64,000 nt of DNA. Origin: Anaeramoeba flamelloides. Taxonomy: Eukaryota; Metamonada; Anaeramoebidae. Under the pieces are notes generated by a model, which was not told the origin of the DNA, did not search any database, and saw nothing but the letters and a program-made list of their open reading frames with translations. The stretch lies in assembly GCA_027625915.1 (NCBI GenBank), contig JANTQA010000026.1, positions 4,278,001 through 4,342,000 on the forward strand. Direction: 5' to 3'. Position numbers and translations under genes: made by a program. This document shows, one piece after another, positions 37,101 to 50,550 of the stretch (position 1 is its first letter; each line of letters opens with the position of its first letter).

Positions 37101-38535
37101 ATTCTTAGGATTGTACTTTTTATTAAATAATTTCATGTCTTCTTCATCCTCTTCATCCTCTTCGTCCTCTTCATCCTCTTCGTCCTCTTCATAGAAATAA
37201 TCATCATCATCTTCATCTTCATCTTCATCTTCATCATATTTCTCTTTTTCATCTTTCATATTATTTTGAATTTCATTTTCATCAGGAATACTATTCAAAA
37301 GTGTTTTTTTCTTTTGAATATCTTTTTTATAATTCTTTTTGAAGATTAAATTAGAATCAGAAATATTATGAATATATCGATTCACAATTCTAATTCTTTT
37401 TCTCTGATTATCTTCAAAATTATCAATTGCTTTTTTAATAATTAACTTTTTATCTTTTCCGAAATTCCTAATATTATTAAAATTATTTAAAATTTTTTCC
37501 CATTTTTTAGAATTATTTATTTTTTTTTCATTTAAATCAGAAATATATTGTTGTATTCTTTTTCTTTGTATAAATAAATTAATTTTTGATCCCTTGAGTA
37601 ATGATTTCTCATTAGATTTTTTATCTTTAAAAATATCTTCATCTTGTTTCTGTCTGTTTATTATTTGTATTTTTTTTTTATTTAAATTTTCTATTTTTTT
37701 CAAATAATTTTTTAAAATTTTATTAAACTTTGTTTGGATAATTTTGTTTCTAATAAATTCCCAATCATCATTTTGTAATAATTTGATTAATTTAGAAATT
37801 TTCATACCATTAATTGGGTTAATTTTTTTATAATATTTTAAAATTTTTACTTTATTTTTTGTTTTAAATAAATTAATTAAAATATTTTCTGTTTCTAAAA
37901 TCAAATTTTGGATGTTTGATATTAAAAGATTTTGGGAATAAGAAATATCTTCTGAATTTAATTTTTGATTATTATTGTTGTTGTTGATGTTATCAGTAGT
38001 AGTTTTCAAAATAATTTTACTTTCTCTTACTTTTCCAGTTAAAATATTGTTTTGTGAATATTGATTGTTTTTTTGATTTCTTTTTGAAGAATTAGAAATT
38101 GTATCAAAAAATGAAAATAATATTGAACATATCAAAATTTGTTGTTGCAATTTTGAAAAAATATTTTTCTTGGAGATTATTGAAGCACCCAGAAAATATA
38201 GTCGATTAACAACTGTACTAAATAAGAAAGAATTGTTATCCATTGTATATTTTAAAGAGAAATGCAAAATTAAAATCAAATTTTGAATAAATTCAAAGGT
38301 TTTTGGTAAATTATTTAAATAATTTTTTCTATTTTGAAATAGATCTAAATCATCAATTAATAATATGAAAGGATAAATTAAATCCAAATCAACCCATTTA
38401 TTGCTATCATTCAATTTTATTCCTTGATGAAAAATAAATGAATTTTCAATCTCATTTTTTTTTAAATTCTTTTTGAGTTCGTCTTTATCATAATTATTCT
38501 TTTTGGTATTATTATTATTATTATTTTTATTATTA

Positions 38536-38567
<32 letters not shown>

Positions 38568-39889
38568 TGAATATTTAGATATATTAAAGATTGGGAAATT
38601 TATATTATTATCTTTTTTGAGAGAATTTAAATTAATTAATGTTTTTTTTGAAATTGGATATAAAAGGAAATATAAAGTTAAAAATTTGACAAATAAATAA
38701 ATGTTTTCCAAAAATATTTTATTAGTAATTTTTTTTGGGTTTATTTTTATTAAATTTTGAAGAGCATTAATTAAATGATGAATTAAATTATGAAGAATTA
38801 ATGTTTTATTTTTTTTTAAATTTGAATTATAAAATTTGATGATAAATCTTTCCAAAATATTGAAATCAATTACTTTTGTAAAAATATTTCTGAAAAATAA
38901 ATCTTCAAACAATAAAATAATATTAAGATTTAATTCCAAAGAAATCATTTCATGTAAATTTTCATTTTCATTTTTGTCTTGTTCTTTTTTTGCTTGATTT
39001 TTATTGATATTTTTTTTATTATTATTTATTTTCAAGACTTTCCCCCTTTTTTTTCCTCGCTCCTTTTCATCACCATTATCATTTACTTTCCCCCTTCCCT
39101 TTTTCTTTCTTCCATTCTTCTTCTTTCTTTCCTTTTCTTCATCTTTTATTTTTATTGTTTCATCTTGCTCATTTTTTTTGGTATTTCTATTTTCAAATTG
39201 TGTATTTTTTGGTAATTTTATTTTTTCCAAATAATTTATATTAACAATTGATAATAATAACATTTCAAAATTTGGTATATGATTCAATAAAATAAATCTA
39301 TTCTTTTCTGTAGATTTTATTATTACAGTTATATCTTTTAAAATTTTTAAAGAAAATAAATCCTTTTTGTTTTTAATATATTTTAATAGGGTTAACAGAA
39401 TCCAATTATTTTCTAAAATGATATTAGATTTTATCGTTAAAATATTTCTCATTATAGTATAAACCTTTTTCGTCAAATTATATCGTATTAAAATTTTATA
39501 TATTTGATAATGATTCAATTTAAATGATTTATTATTATTTTTGAAAGAATTATACTTTTTTAATAAATGTATAATTTTTAAACATATTATTCTAATTTTT
39601 TCATTATTTGAATCTAACAAATAAAGAAAGGGATTAAAATAACCACATTTGATAATTTGAGGTAATATATTTTTAGGATGATTTTCTAAGCATTTATAGA
39701 TTAATTTAATTAAAGGATATATGTTTTTTTTTTCTTTACAAGTTATTGATACACTTAATATTATTTTTAAATATTCAATTAATATTTTGTGGGTGAAAAA
39801 AAAAGTCTGTAAAAAATTTAATTGAAATTTTCTTAAATTTTTAATTTCATATAAACTTGGCCTTTTAAAGATAACTTTAGTTTGATTTA

Positions 39890-39944
<55 letters not shown>

Positions 39945-42900
39945 GTTAGTTGACCTTCCCCGAGAATATTTTTCTGGTTCAATCCAATAATATATAAAGA
40001 AAATATAAATTAAATCTTGAAAACTAAAAGTAATTTTAAATAGATAATTTTTTTCGTTTTTTGAATAAATTAATTGATGAATCCAATGAATTATTTTTTT
40101 TTGTATGTTAACCTTACAATAAATCCATAAATCAAAATTTTTAAAAAAATTTCTAATAAATGATTTTACTAAAATATCATTATTTAATTTTGAATTTAAA
40201 TAATTCAAAGAATTTATAAAATAACTTGAAAAATGATTAGGGTTTAAAGTTGTGAATAAATAATATAAAATTCCAAATCCTTTATTATTTATAAAATCAT
40301 TTTCAAAGCTTTTACTTTTATTAAAAAAATTAGAAAAAACGATCATTAATTTAGTTGGGAAATCTAATGTTTCTTCTTCTTTTTTTAAAAAATATTTTTT
40401 TTGTTTTGAAAATTGGAAAATTAATTTTAAGTCAAAATTTAAATCATCATACATTCCATTATTTTGATTTTCATTATTATCAATCTCAATTTTATGTTCA
40501 TTTACTTTTTTTTCTTGATCAGAATCATTTTCATAATTTTTTATTAAATTCTTTTTTAATTCCTCTTCCTCTCTTCCCTCTTCTTCTTCTTCTTCTTCTT
40601 TTTCTTCTTCTTCATTGTTTTTATTTTTATTTTTATTCTTATTCTTATTCTTATTCTTATTCTTATTCTTATTCTTATTCTTATTCTTATTCTTATTCAT
40701 ATTCATATTCTTATTCTTATTCTTATTTTTATTGAATATTAAATCTAATTGAGAAAATAAGAAAAAAAAAGTATAGATCCCACCAAAACAATAAATAATG
40801 TTTTCAATATTGCTAGGTAAATTTCTAAAAATATTAACCATTTTTATTAGATGATTAAATTCCTTTTTACTTTGTAAATTTTGATTAATACAATATTGCT
40901 TACTACATCCATATGGATTAATATTTAAATTTAATTTCCGATTTAAAGATTGTAAAATTAACAATTGATTTAATTCCTTTTTTTTTTCTAATTCTTCATT
41001 TTCCTTTTCATATATAGTTTCGTGTGTTTGTAAAGTTCTTTTTTTCTTCCCTTCTTCAGTTTTGTGTGACTTTTTTAAATCTGGATAATCCATATCGTCA
41101 TAATTGTTATTCATCATCATCATCATCATTTTATTGTTATTATTACTATTGAAATTGATATTGTTGTGTGTGCTATGTTTTTTTTTCAAGGAAAATCCAT
41201 CTGGTCCAATGAATGCGATGGGTGTATTTACCTTATTTAAAATTTCAATTTGCGAAAAATTATAATAATATTTAGGACCCAATTTAAAAATTTCAGAAAT
41301 TTCCTCTTTATTTAAAATATTTTTAAATAAATAAATGCTCGACATTTTGCCATTAAACGAATAACATTTTCTTGAGTTTATTTTTACATTATTTTTGGGT
41401 ATATATCTTGAGCCAATCCTATTTTTATTTAAATTGATGTTATATGGTAAAGGTTTTATTGAGCCCTTTTTCACTAATTGGCCATTTAAATATAAGCTAA
41501 TGCTTTTTCTACCGGATTTTGCCTTTGTTGAATGATTAATAGTTAAATAATACCAATTTTTTAAATTTAGAGAAATTTCAATTTTGGTTTTTTCAATTCT
41601 TGGTTTATTAAAAGATTGTTTACCACTGTCATAAATATTATTTATCAAAAAATAATCATCATTATTTTTGCTATTATTGCCATTACTGTAACTGTATGCA
41701 TTGCTATTACTGTCGCTGCCACTGGCATTATTATTAGCATGATCATTCCCCGTATTGCTACTTCTTGCTTTATTAAAGATTGTTTTTATGATTAACGATT
41801 TACCATTATTTTTAAAATAGATTTCCATTCCGTCACCATTTTTATTTAAAAAACTGATCAATCGAGGGTTATATTTGTTAGTGATCGTAAAAATTGATTT
41901 TTGATCAAAATTTTTCTTTTTCTTTTTATTCAAATATTTATTCAATTTATTCTGATTTTTATTTAAGAACAAAACATTTTTATTTTTTTTCTTGATATGG
42001 TTTAATTCATTCAATTTGTTCATTTCTTCAGTAGTAATCCCATGATCTGGATCTTCAAATGAATTTATATAAATCCAAGTAGAAAAACAAAACCCGTTTT
42101 GGAACCAATTCTTCATTTTGGGCAATTTGATATATGAATCCCTACCAACAAAATTAAAATTCGAAATTTCAGAATCGCATATAATTTTTTTGTTTGTTGA
42201 ACGAAAATTGATCATATTATTTAAGCAAATTAATAAATTGGAATGCATCAATAAATTATTTAAATTGGGCAAGGAAAAAAATAAATTGAAAAAACTTTTT
42301 AATTCAATTATTGACAAGGAATTTTTACATATGATTTGAATTAAAAGTAAACAATTATTAAATAAATTTTGATCAAGATAAAAGTTTGGTTTTTGAATTA
42401 ATTTGCAAAGAAATGTAACTAAATGATTATTAACACAACATATTGAATTGTGCACTGACTTTTTACAAATTATTTGGAAAATCTTTAATAATTTTAAACT
42501 TAATCCATTTTGTTGCTTTTTTAAATATAATTTAAAAATTATTAGTATTAATTTTGGGAATTTAATTTCAAAATTATTTTCATGATTAAATTTCTTGTCG
42601 TTCACTAAGAGACCCAATATTGGTTCAAATAGAGCGTTTGGATGGCAATTCTTTAATAATTTTGGAAAATTTAAAAAAGTCTTTGATTTTGTAAAATACC
42701 TAATATTTTCCAAATTTTTCCATAAGATCCATTTTAAAAAATCTAATATGGATCTAATGATTTGTTTATTTAAATATTCATTTGATATCAAGAAATATAT
42801 TAGGGAAAATTTTGTTCTTTTGCCAAAATAGTTTTGTATTGGCAATGGATTTATTTGGATCATTTGAATTAACAAATTAATTAAATCAGTAATAATATTT

Positions 42901-45900
42901 AAATTTGAATTTAATTCAATAATTTTGAAAAATTTTTTCTTTAAGATTTCTATTTTTTTTACTTTTTTTATTGTATTATCTTTTTTATTTTCTTCTTCAT
43001 CTTTATCTTTTTTTTCCTCTGCTTGTTTTTCTAATTTTTGTTTTTTTTTAATAATATTTGTTTCTTTTGTAATAATAATTTGTATTATTTTTTCAATCAG
43101 GGTATAAATAACCATCCAATTTGTACTATTTAAAATAATATTATTGTTACTTATACTATTAATGTTATCGATGGTTGTGGTGCTGGTGGCCGTGGTGATT
43201 TTACTGTTGTTGTTGTTGTTGTTGTTGTTAATATTTTGGTTATCTTTATCGTCGTCGTCGTCGTCGTCGTCATCATCATCATCTTTGTTGTTGTTATATT
43301 TAATATGTTTATTAATTTTAATATTAATACTTCTATTAATTATTAATAAAATTTGTTTTACCCAATTTTTGGATTTCTTTTCAAAATAAAATATTAATAA
43401 TTGAATCATTAATTCTTCATCTAAAACAATTTTTTGACAAATTTCTATTGATGAAATAATTAAAGAATTAAAAATTCGAAATAACGAATATCTAATTCTT
43501 AAAAAGTCCTTTAAAGTAATTTGTAATTGTTCAAATTCAATTTTGTTAAAGATCAATTTTTGTTGGAGAAAGTATAACCAATTCATTATCTTTAATAAAA
43601 TATTTGCCCCATTATATTTATAAATAGAGTTGACCGTTAAATTATTATTCTTCTTCATTAATATTGACAAATGTTCAATGCAGACAATCATTAATGAAAG
43701 ATTATTATTATTATATTTAACATGTTTATTATCTTCTTCTTTTTTATTATTCAACAAATTATTTTTATTTTTTTCCATATTCTTGTTCTTGTTCTTGCTC
43801 TTGCTCTTATCCTTATTCTTATTATTTTCATAAATTAAATTCATAAATTGTAATATTATTTTAATTTCCTCAATTCTTTCATCATAATTTTCAATTAATT
43901 CATATTGGTTTAAAATGATTTTTTGAAGAAATTCAAAAACAAATAACGTTATTAATTTAAATAATTCATTACTTGAAGAAGATTTTTTGAAATTAAATGT
44001 TTTTTTAATAAAAAAATTGGATAACAAATATTTCCAAATTTTTTTGTTTCTTAGAAATTCTAAATCTTCATCATCAATAACTTGATTAAATAAAATTAAA
44101 CAATACAATTGTGTGATAGGGCTAATGCTTTTCATATGCTCTCTAGATAATTTATTAAAATAATTATTTTTAAAATTGCAATCAAATAATTTTAAACAAG
44201 ACAGCAAAATATGTCTTTTAAAAATGATTGATCCATTTGTTTTTGCAGATAAACAGATTTCTGTAAATAATGTAAATAAGTGATTTAAATTTGGAACATT
44301 ATATAAATATTTTTTTTTATTTTCTGGGATTTGGTTAATTGATAAAGGAAAGGGCGGAGACAATAAAACATAATCAACAAATTTTGGTAAATCATAATTT
44401 TTAATTTGCTTTTCTTTTGTATTCTCCTTCTCCTTTTCTATTTCTTTTTCTTTTTCCTTTTCTTTTCCCTTTTCCTTTTCCTTTTCCTTTTCCTTTTCCT
44501 TTTCCTTTTCCTTTCCTTTTTCCTTTTCTTTTTCTTTTTCCTTTCCAATGTTTTTTTTATCCTTTGAAAGTGGTAGGATAAATGAGTCTTCACTCATTTT
44601 TTTTCTTTTTTTTTCAATTTTTTGTTTTTTATAATTTGTTATTTCTAATCTAAAAGTATAAGATACCCATAAAATAAAATCAGTTAATTTTAAAAAAATT
44701 TTTAAATTAATTTTTTCAAGAAAATTCTTATAATTTTTTGGATCTGATAATAATTGGTTTATTAGTTCCACAATAAAAATTTTAAAATTAAAATATTGTT
44801 GATTAAATGATTTAGCAAATAATTTATTTCTTAAATCTAATTTTAATTGTTTTATGTTATAATATTTTCCTTTTTTAAAATCTTCATTGCTTTCCGTTTC
44901 ATTTTCCTTTTCCTTTTTCTTTCCTTTTTCATATTCTTTTTCTTTTTCGTCCTCGTTGTACTTCTCCTTTTCTATTTCTATTTCTATTTCTTTTTCATAT
45001 TGTTCAGAAAATTTCTTCTTTTTCTTCTTCTTCTTATTAATTTTAATATTATTAATCTTTGGTTGAGCAAATAAACAACTTAATTCTTCAATTAATGTTA
45101 TTTTAATTGTTGATGTAATTGTTTGATTTTTTAAAATCAATTTTATTAATTTCTCAAGATCATATAATATAATTTGCAAAAAAGTAGACTTTTGGAGAGT
45201 TGAAAAATATAAATTGATTGTTCTTAAAATTGAATTGAAGCATTTAACCAAGGTTCCCTTATAATACCCATTATCTAATTCTAATTTATATTTGTCTTCA
45301 TCCAAATAATTAATCAAAATTATCATGCAATGATGTATGAAATATTCACATAGAAAGAGATCTTTTTCGATTTTAGGTTTGCTATTTAAATAATATTCTT
45401 CAGTTTCTGGCAGATAACTAAAATGTGAAATATACTATAGATATTTTTGAAGAGAAAATAAAGTTAAAGAAGATTTCAAAGAGATTCAATTTTAGAAAAA
45501 GTTTGATTTTTAAAAATTAAAAACGTATATATTTTTTTAAAAGCTATTTCCAAAAAAGCGGGGCAATTTTATTTTCAAATATTTCTTTAAAACTTAATTC
45601 TTATATTTCTATTTAAATATCTAAAATTGTTATTCATAATTTATTGATTATTACATAAGTGTAAATATGGAATGTTGTCAAAAATAGATTTTTTACAATT
45701 TTAAAGAAAAATAAAGAGTTTCATGCATTTATCCAAATTTTGGTAATAGTAAACAAAACACAAGTTTTTATTTTTAAGCTTGAATGGATTTTCAATATAA
45801 AATCGTTTGGTAAATACCAATACTTTGTTTGAAAAATGATCATTTTTTCAAAAAATTGAAAGATTGTTGTTTACCAAACGATTTTTTGATTAAAATTATT

Positions 45901-48900
45901 ATTAGTCTATTAAGATAATCAGGTATTATATTTGCGATAACTAAAATTTGGGAGTAATTGCATGGAACTCTTTATTTATCTTTAAAATTGTAAAGACTCT
46001 ATTTTTGACAACATTCATATTTACACTAGTATAATAATAATTCAATTTGTTTATTTGTATGTTATTACATAAATAAATCATGAAAATTTATGATCTCAAT
46101 TTTATCTGATATTTTATAGAGGTGAAAATTTGTGTTTATTATTTTCTTTTTGATTGAAAAAATCGTTATCATAACTTGTTTAATCTCAACAAATTTACAA
46201 ATCGAATGAAAAAACTTATAACTGTATTTTATTGTTTAAAAAAATGTTATAGATCCAGAAAATATTGTAAATTTTTTATTAAATTGGTCAATGCCATGTT
46301 TTCTTCAGACAAAGTGTTGATTTTTTTTTCTTGATTTTTTGGAAATATTTTTATGAATATATTTTGAAATAAATATACTCAATATATACTGATTCAATCA
46401 GTATTAATATTTTTCTTAATTTTATATTACTAATTTGTAAATTGGACTAAGAATAAAGAGAATTTTCTGTGAAAAGTAAAAGAAAATGCACCACTTCTTT
46501 GGAAATACCCAATTATTCTTCTTTATCCCTGAGGTATCTATGAGCCTTCCTCCCATTCACCATTTGAAAGAGATCAAAATGGTTTAATAAATAGGGTGCG
46601 AGAAGAGCACAAAGAATATCTTGCATTTAAAAATATATTTCATTTTGTTGTTAATCAATTGAAAAGAAAAATGACTTGGGAATCTATTTATACTATTAAA
46701 TACAATTCATGAGTTTTGTTTTGATATAAACCATTTCCCAGTCAAAGGGACCCAGTTGTTATTAGTGAATTGTACATGTGTTTGAATGGTTTGGAGATGT
46801 ATATTAGAAGAGAAAATTTATTTTGAAAATTTCAAAATTAAAATCATTTTTTTCATTTTCTTTTTTTTCTTTATTTTTTTTCGATTTTTTATTTGCAAAT
46901 TTTTTTTTAATTTGCAAGATCGATAGTAACTTGGTAAAAACGTGTTATTCTAATGTTATTATAACAATCAAAAATATTTTTTAGAAAAACCATATTGATT
47001 TCAATTGGAATTTTATTTGGATCTTCAATTGAAAGTCAAATTGGACATTATTTTTTTTTCTTTAATATACCTAATAATTTTAGTTTTTAAATTTTTAAGA
47101 ATCCTATTGATTTTTATTGGAATTGTATTTGAACCTTAATTGAAGATCATAATGAACTATTGTTATTTTTTCTCAATTTTTCCCTTTGAAATTTATATTT
47201 TTCAATTTTTAAGAAAATCTATTTATTTATTGGATTTGCTTCAAACAGATATCAAATATTCTTTGGTGTGTATTATTCTACTTATTTTGAGTTTGTTCTT
47301 CAAAGGAAAATTATAAAAAATAATTGATATTTGAAAAAAAAATTGGGTTCCTTTGACAGAAACAAAGTTTATTTAAATTTGAATTGTGGTATTTCAGACT
47401 CTTGTTATTGTTTATCGTGTATTTAAAAATCTTTCTTTTTGTATTATAATTATAAATAGATCTATTCTAATGCTGTTGTTCCAAAGCGATCATGAATTTT
47501 TTTCCATCTCAAATTTTGATGCTGATATAGATTTTTAAAAAGTTGAAAATGAAAATAAGAAAGCTCATATTGATAAATAGATTTTAAGGTTGAAAAAAAC
47601 ATTGAAACATTCTTTAGAGTCATTTTTTTTAGTTACTGATAAATCCAAAAAAGTGTTTAGTGAAATTTCCATCTTTTTAATGGTTTTATTCAATTTTGAA
47701 TAAAGAATTTTGTTGGCTTAATTGCAAAGGTACATTACTAAAAAAGTTGATTTTCAAAATATTCGTTGATATGAAATTTTTTGGAAAAAGAGTAATAGCC
47801 GTTTTAAAAAAGTGTTATGATAAAAAATATTTTTAATAGTGTCCTGAAAATGGGTCTATTGAAGTTTGTAGGCTGTATGAAGGATTATCAAAAATAAAGC
47901 CATTCTGAGGGAGTGTGTGTCAAAAAATTCTTGAATTATGTTTATTATCTATTGAGATCTCTTAGAACTTTTAAATTTTCAAATTTTTAGGAATTTGAAA
48001 TTTTGCACACACTATCCCTTGGGATCCAGAAGAACTATATAATTTTAAATTTTTTAGAATTTTGAAATTTTATCTTGATCGAGATCAAAATCTATATTGT
48101 AAGTTTGTAGTAGTTTCCAAACCCTAACCCTTTTTTTTTAGTAGATAAATATTATCAAGTTTACAACAAAAACCTTTGAAAAAATCAAGTATTGTCAATA
48201 ATGGTTGGGGTTGTAGTTTTTAGTACCAACTTACGATTCAGGATTTCGATCAGGTAAAAAAATCAATTTTCTAAAAAATTTAAAATTATATAGTTCTTCT
48301 GGATCCCAAGGAATAGTGTATGCAAAATTTCAAATTCCAAAAAATTTGAAATTTAATAGTTCGCCAAGATCTCAAGAGATAAAGAACATCAATCAATAAT
48401 GTTTTGACATATAAGTCCCTCCAAATGGCTTTATTTTAGATAGATAGCCTTTAAGGGTTGTTCTAAAAACTTTCTTGTATTACTTTTTTTAAAATGACTA
48501 CTAAATTTTGTAAAAGGAAATAGAACCAAAAATTTTTTTGACTTTTTTGGAATAATAAATAGAAAATTTTTTCACTTCATTTTTTCTTTTTTTACTTGAA
48601 ATTTTCGAGCCACTAATTGAAAATGTTTTTTTTCTTTTTATTGGGTGGCTTTTTATTTTTTGTATTATTGATATATTTTGGGTGATCTGGCATATTCTAA
48701 AAGGAAAGGAATTCTTCAGTATTGAAAAAAAGATAAAGAGACCAAATTTTATCTCATTTAGATTGTAAATCCCAGTATTGAATAAAATAGATTTATTCCA
48801 ATTCACTTGGGGGAATGAAATATATTTTAATCAAAAAAAAAACACCAAAATATTATTTAAAGTCATGATTCTTAAATACTGGTGTTTGAATAATAAATGT

Positions 48901-49285
48901 GAAAAAATTTTCACTTCCTTTTCCTATTTTTTGATTATACATATAGTCAGAGTTTCCAAAGTAATAGGTCATAATTTGTGATATATATTTATTTTTTTGG
49001 TATGTTTTTTTTTTTTGGTATATTTTGGATGCTCTAAGATCTCGAAATGAAACAAAGATTTCTGAAAGGAAAAGAATTTCAGAATTGAAAACAAAGATAA
49101 CCAGCTGCAATTTTGTCCCCATGTAAAGTTCAAATACCAGTAGTTACAATATTTTGAATTAGTTGTTCCAAAACAAAAAGGAGTGTTTCCAAGTTTTTTG
49201 TTGGTGATAATTTAATTGAACATTTTTTGATCATTGATCTGAAAAATCGTTCTTTGAAGGAAAAGAGATTGATAAAAAAGTGTTT

Positions 49286-49318
<33 letters not shown>

Positions 49319-50147
49319 TAAAAACCTTTTCAAGTACTGTTCTAAAATATTCAAGTGATTTTGTAACCAATGTGGTAAAAAAATAAAAAAAATAAAATCT
49401 TTCAAAATTTAATCTATTGAGAAATGATCTGGAAAGCGTTGAAATGGTTTCTACTAATAAACAGATGTCCTCAAAAGTCACATTATATTCGTTTTCTATT
49501 ATCTTTTCTTTTTGTGTAATGTAAGTATCCCTTGAGAACCCTTTAAAAAAGATCTTCTCGAGAGTATAGATCATTTGGATTGTGTCTGCAATTACAATTG
49601 TTGAAAGTGCTTTACCTCCTGAAATCATTTCCTCGACATACTCCCAAAATTCTGGACTTGAATAGGATGTGAAATTAAAGGTGATATTTTTGTCTTGTGG
49701 ATCCCATTCCTTTAAATTTTCTGTTAGCGTTTTTGAAAAATTGAAATACCATTCGACAAACTTGCCCTTTGTTATTGGTGTTGTGATTGTTAGTGTTATT
49801 CGAGATTCAATTTAAAAAAAATTTGAGAGTTTACATAAAGGGGAAATGTTTGTTTGAAGACGACAAGAATATAAATAAAGTTCACTTGGTTGGTTCGTGT
49901 AATTTTGTAAGTTTTTTGGTGAAAGAGAAAAAAAAAAAAGAAAAAAAATTAATTTTCATACCAAATCCTTGACTGAACATCTTTGAGAAAATAGTAAGTC
50001 AAGTGTTTTCCATTCTTTACAATTGACTTTAAATTTATTTTTTTGAATTGGGAAATTTGAGTTTAAAAGGATTGTTTTGATATTGGTAACAGTAATTTGA
50101 GGGGAGTCGTTCTCGTTTTTTCTTTTGAAGTGTTTAAACAAGGACAT
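34197..50147 (-). CDS. Giant BEACH-WD40 protein (Lvs/neurobeachin/LYST superfamily); at least three exons
   Basis: Exon 1 is 50147-49962 (62 codons, ATG; starts MSLFKHFKRKNEND). Exon 2 begins at 49766 behind AACAAAG, phase 0 (GKFVEWYFNFSKTL). A further exon ends at 49148 (ETLLFVLEQLIQNI|GTAACT). The main exon runs 45434-34197, joined in phase 0 by CTATAG|TATATTTC (YISHFSYLPETEEYY). How exon 2 passes a T30 run at 49316-49287 is unresolved. The total is about 4,000 residues. In the main exon: long helical/armadillo-like region with Asn and KEKE tracts; ConA-like lectin domain (near 42100, FCFSTWIYINSF); PH-BEACH (about 37090-36840); BEACH (about 36760-35510: NFGYLMKLNTLSGRSYNDLS, PIFPWVL, HYSSSSIVLNYLFRLEPFT, ELIPEFYYLPEF, LHLNEWIDLIFGYKQ); WD40 repeats to the C-terminus (GSSDTTLIVW). 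Such proteins act in vesicle fusion, lysosome and contractile-vacuole trafficking. The Lvs subgroup is not assignable. Confidence 0.92.
36100..36450 (-). repeat. KEKE/KETETE low-complexity insertion inside the BEACH domain
   Basis: Six-base units GAAAAG/GAAACG (antisense TTTTCC and GTTTCC) encode KEKEKETETETEKEKE-type sequence, with a duplicated block (about 36246-36300 and 36306-36354). It lies between NYKKLK and HYNSHYSSSSIVLNYLF, where BEACH domains normally have only a short loop. Confidence 0.85.
39890..39942 (-). repeat. (ATT)n tract coding poly-Asn in the BEACH protein
   Basis: Uninterrupted ATT units on the plus strand give an Asn run of about 18 residues on the minus strand. Similar Asn, KN (40615-40735), Asp (43250-43285) and KE (44440-44550) tracts punctuate the same exon. 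Confidence 0.9.
45658..46027. mobile_element. MITE family G
   Basis: The left AGTGTAAATATGGAATGTTG then TCAAAAATAGA has its inverse on the right (TCTATTTTTGACAACATTCA and TATTTACACT), with about 70 bp arms reaching GAGTTTCATGCA / TGCATGGAACTC. A second inner inverted pair (AAATCGTTTGGTAAA / TTTACCAAACGATTT) lies at the centre. About 370 bp, in the large BEACH intron. Confidence 0.75.
46325..46515. repeat. Dispersed repeat H, copy 1
   Basis: It shares AATATATTTTGAAATAAA, GATTCAATCAGTATTAATAT and CTTAATTTTATATT in order with 53575-53760, both starting in a T-rich run. Direct orientation, diverged. Nature unknown. Confidence 0.55.
47890..48446. mobile_element. Family F foldback element with about 230 bp arms
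   Basis: Left AAAATAAAGCCATTCTGAGG and right (inverse) AAAATAAAGCCATTTGGAGG start arms that run through GAGATCT, TTTGCA.ACACTAT.CCTTG and GGGATCCAGAAGAACTATAT on both sides. The loop contains CTAACCCTTTTTTTT. It lies in the large BEACH intron. No frame, target duplication not defined. Confidence 0.75.
48540..48776. mobile_element. MITE family D-like, old diverged copy
   Basis: TGGAATAATAAATAGAAAAT, the following TTTTTTCACTTCATTTT, AAAGGAAAGGAATTCTTCAG and the end TCCCAGTA parallel the adjacent D copy at 48879-49140 in order. Heavily diverged. Confidence 0.45.
48879..49140. mobile_element. MITE family D, copy 4 (TA target duplication), next to a splice donor
   Basis: 262 bp with ends CTGGTGTTTGAATAATAAAT and the inverse TTCAAATACCAG, TA on both sides (48877-48878, 49141-49142). 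On the minus strand the element begins 5 bases after the intron's first bases GTAAC-TA of the BEACH gene. Confidence 0.78.
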
Positions 50148-50550
50148 TTAAACAAATACAGAGAAAAAAAAAAAAAACAAAGAACAAAAAATGAATCCTT
50201 TAATGTTGCTTCAATATTGAATTTGGTGTTTTTTAAGGACTGAATTTTCAAGTGAAAACAGGTGATATTGTGGATAAAAACACTCTTGAAAGTGTTTTAT
50301 AATCTCAGTATCATTTACACACTGAGAATTTCACTTTTAAAAAATGTAAATTTTGAAAATTTTCGCATAAATTTTCCCAATTTTATCCCTTCTTAGATCC
50401 GACCAAAATTTGATTTTATGAATACATATTTTCCATTTCAAATTGATAAATTCATATATAATTTCCCAAGCTGTTCTAAAGATTTTTTACAATCACATTT
50501 ACAAGTTTGGAATGTTATCAATTTTGAAATTTGAATAGAAAATCCCTTAA
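50148..50550. other. Upstream region of the BEACH gene
   Basis: It lies directly 5' of the BEACH ATG (50147) and probably holds its promoter, but I recognise no defined element. It has a short inverted pair GATAAAAACACTCTTGAAAG / CACTTTTAAAAAATG only by resemblance. No gene seen. Confidence 0.35.
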
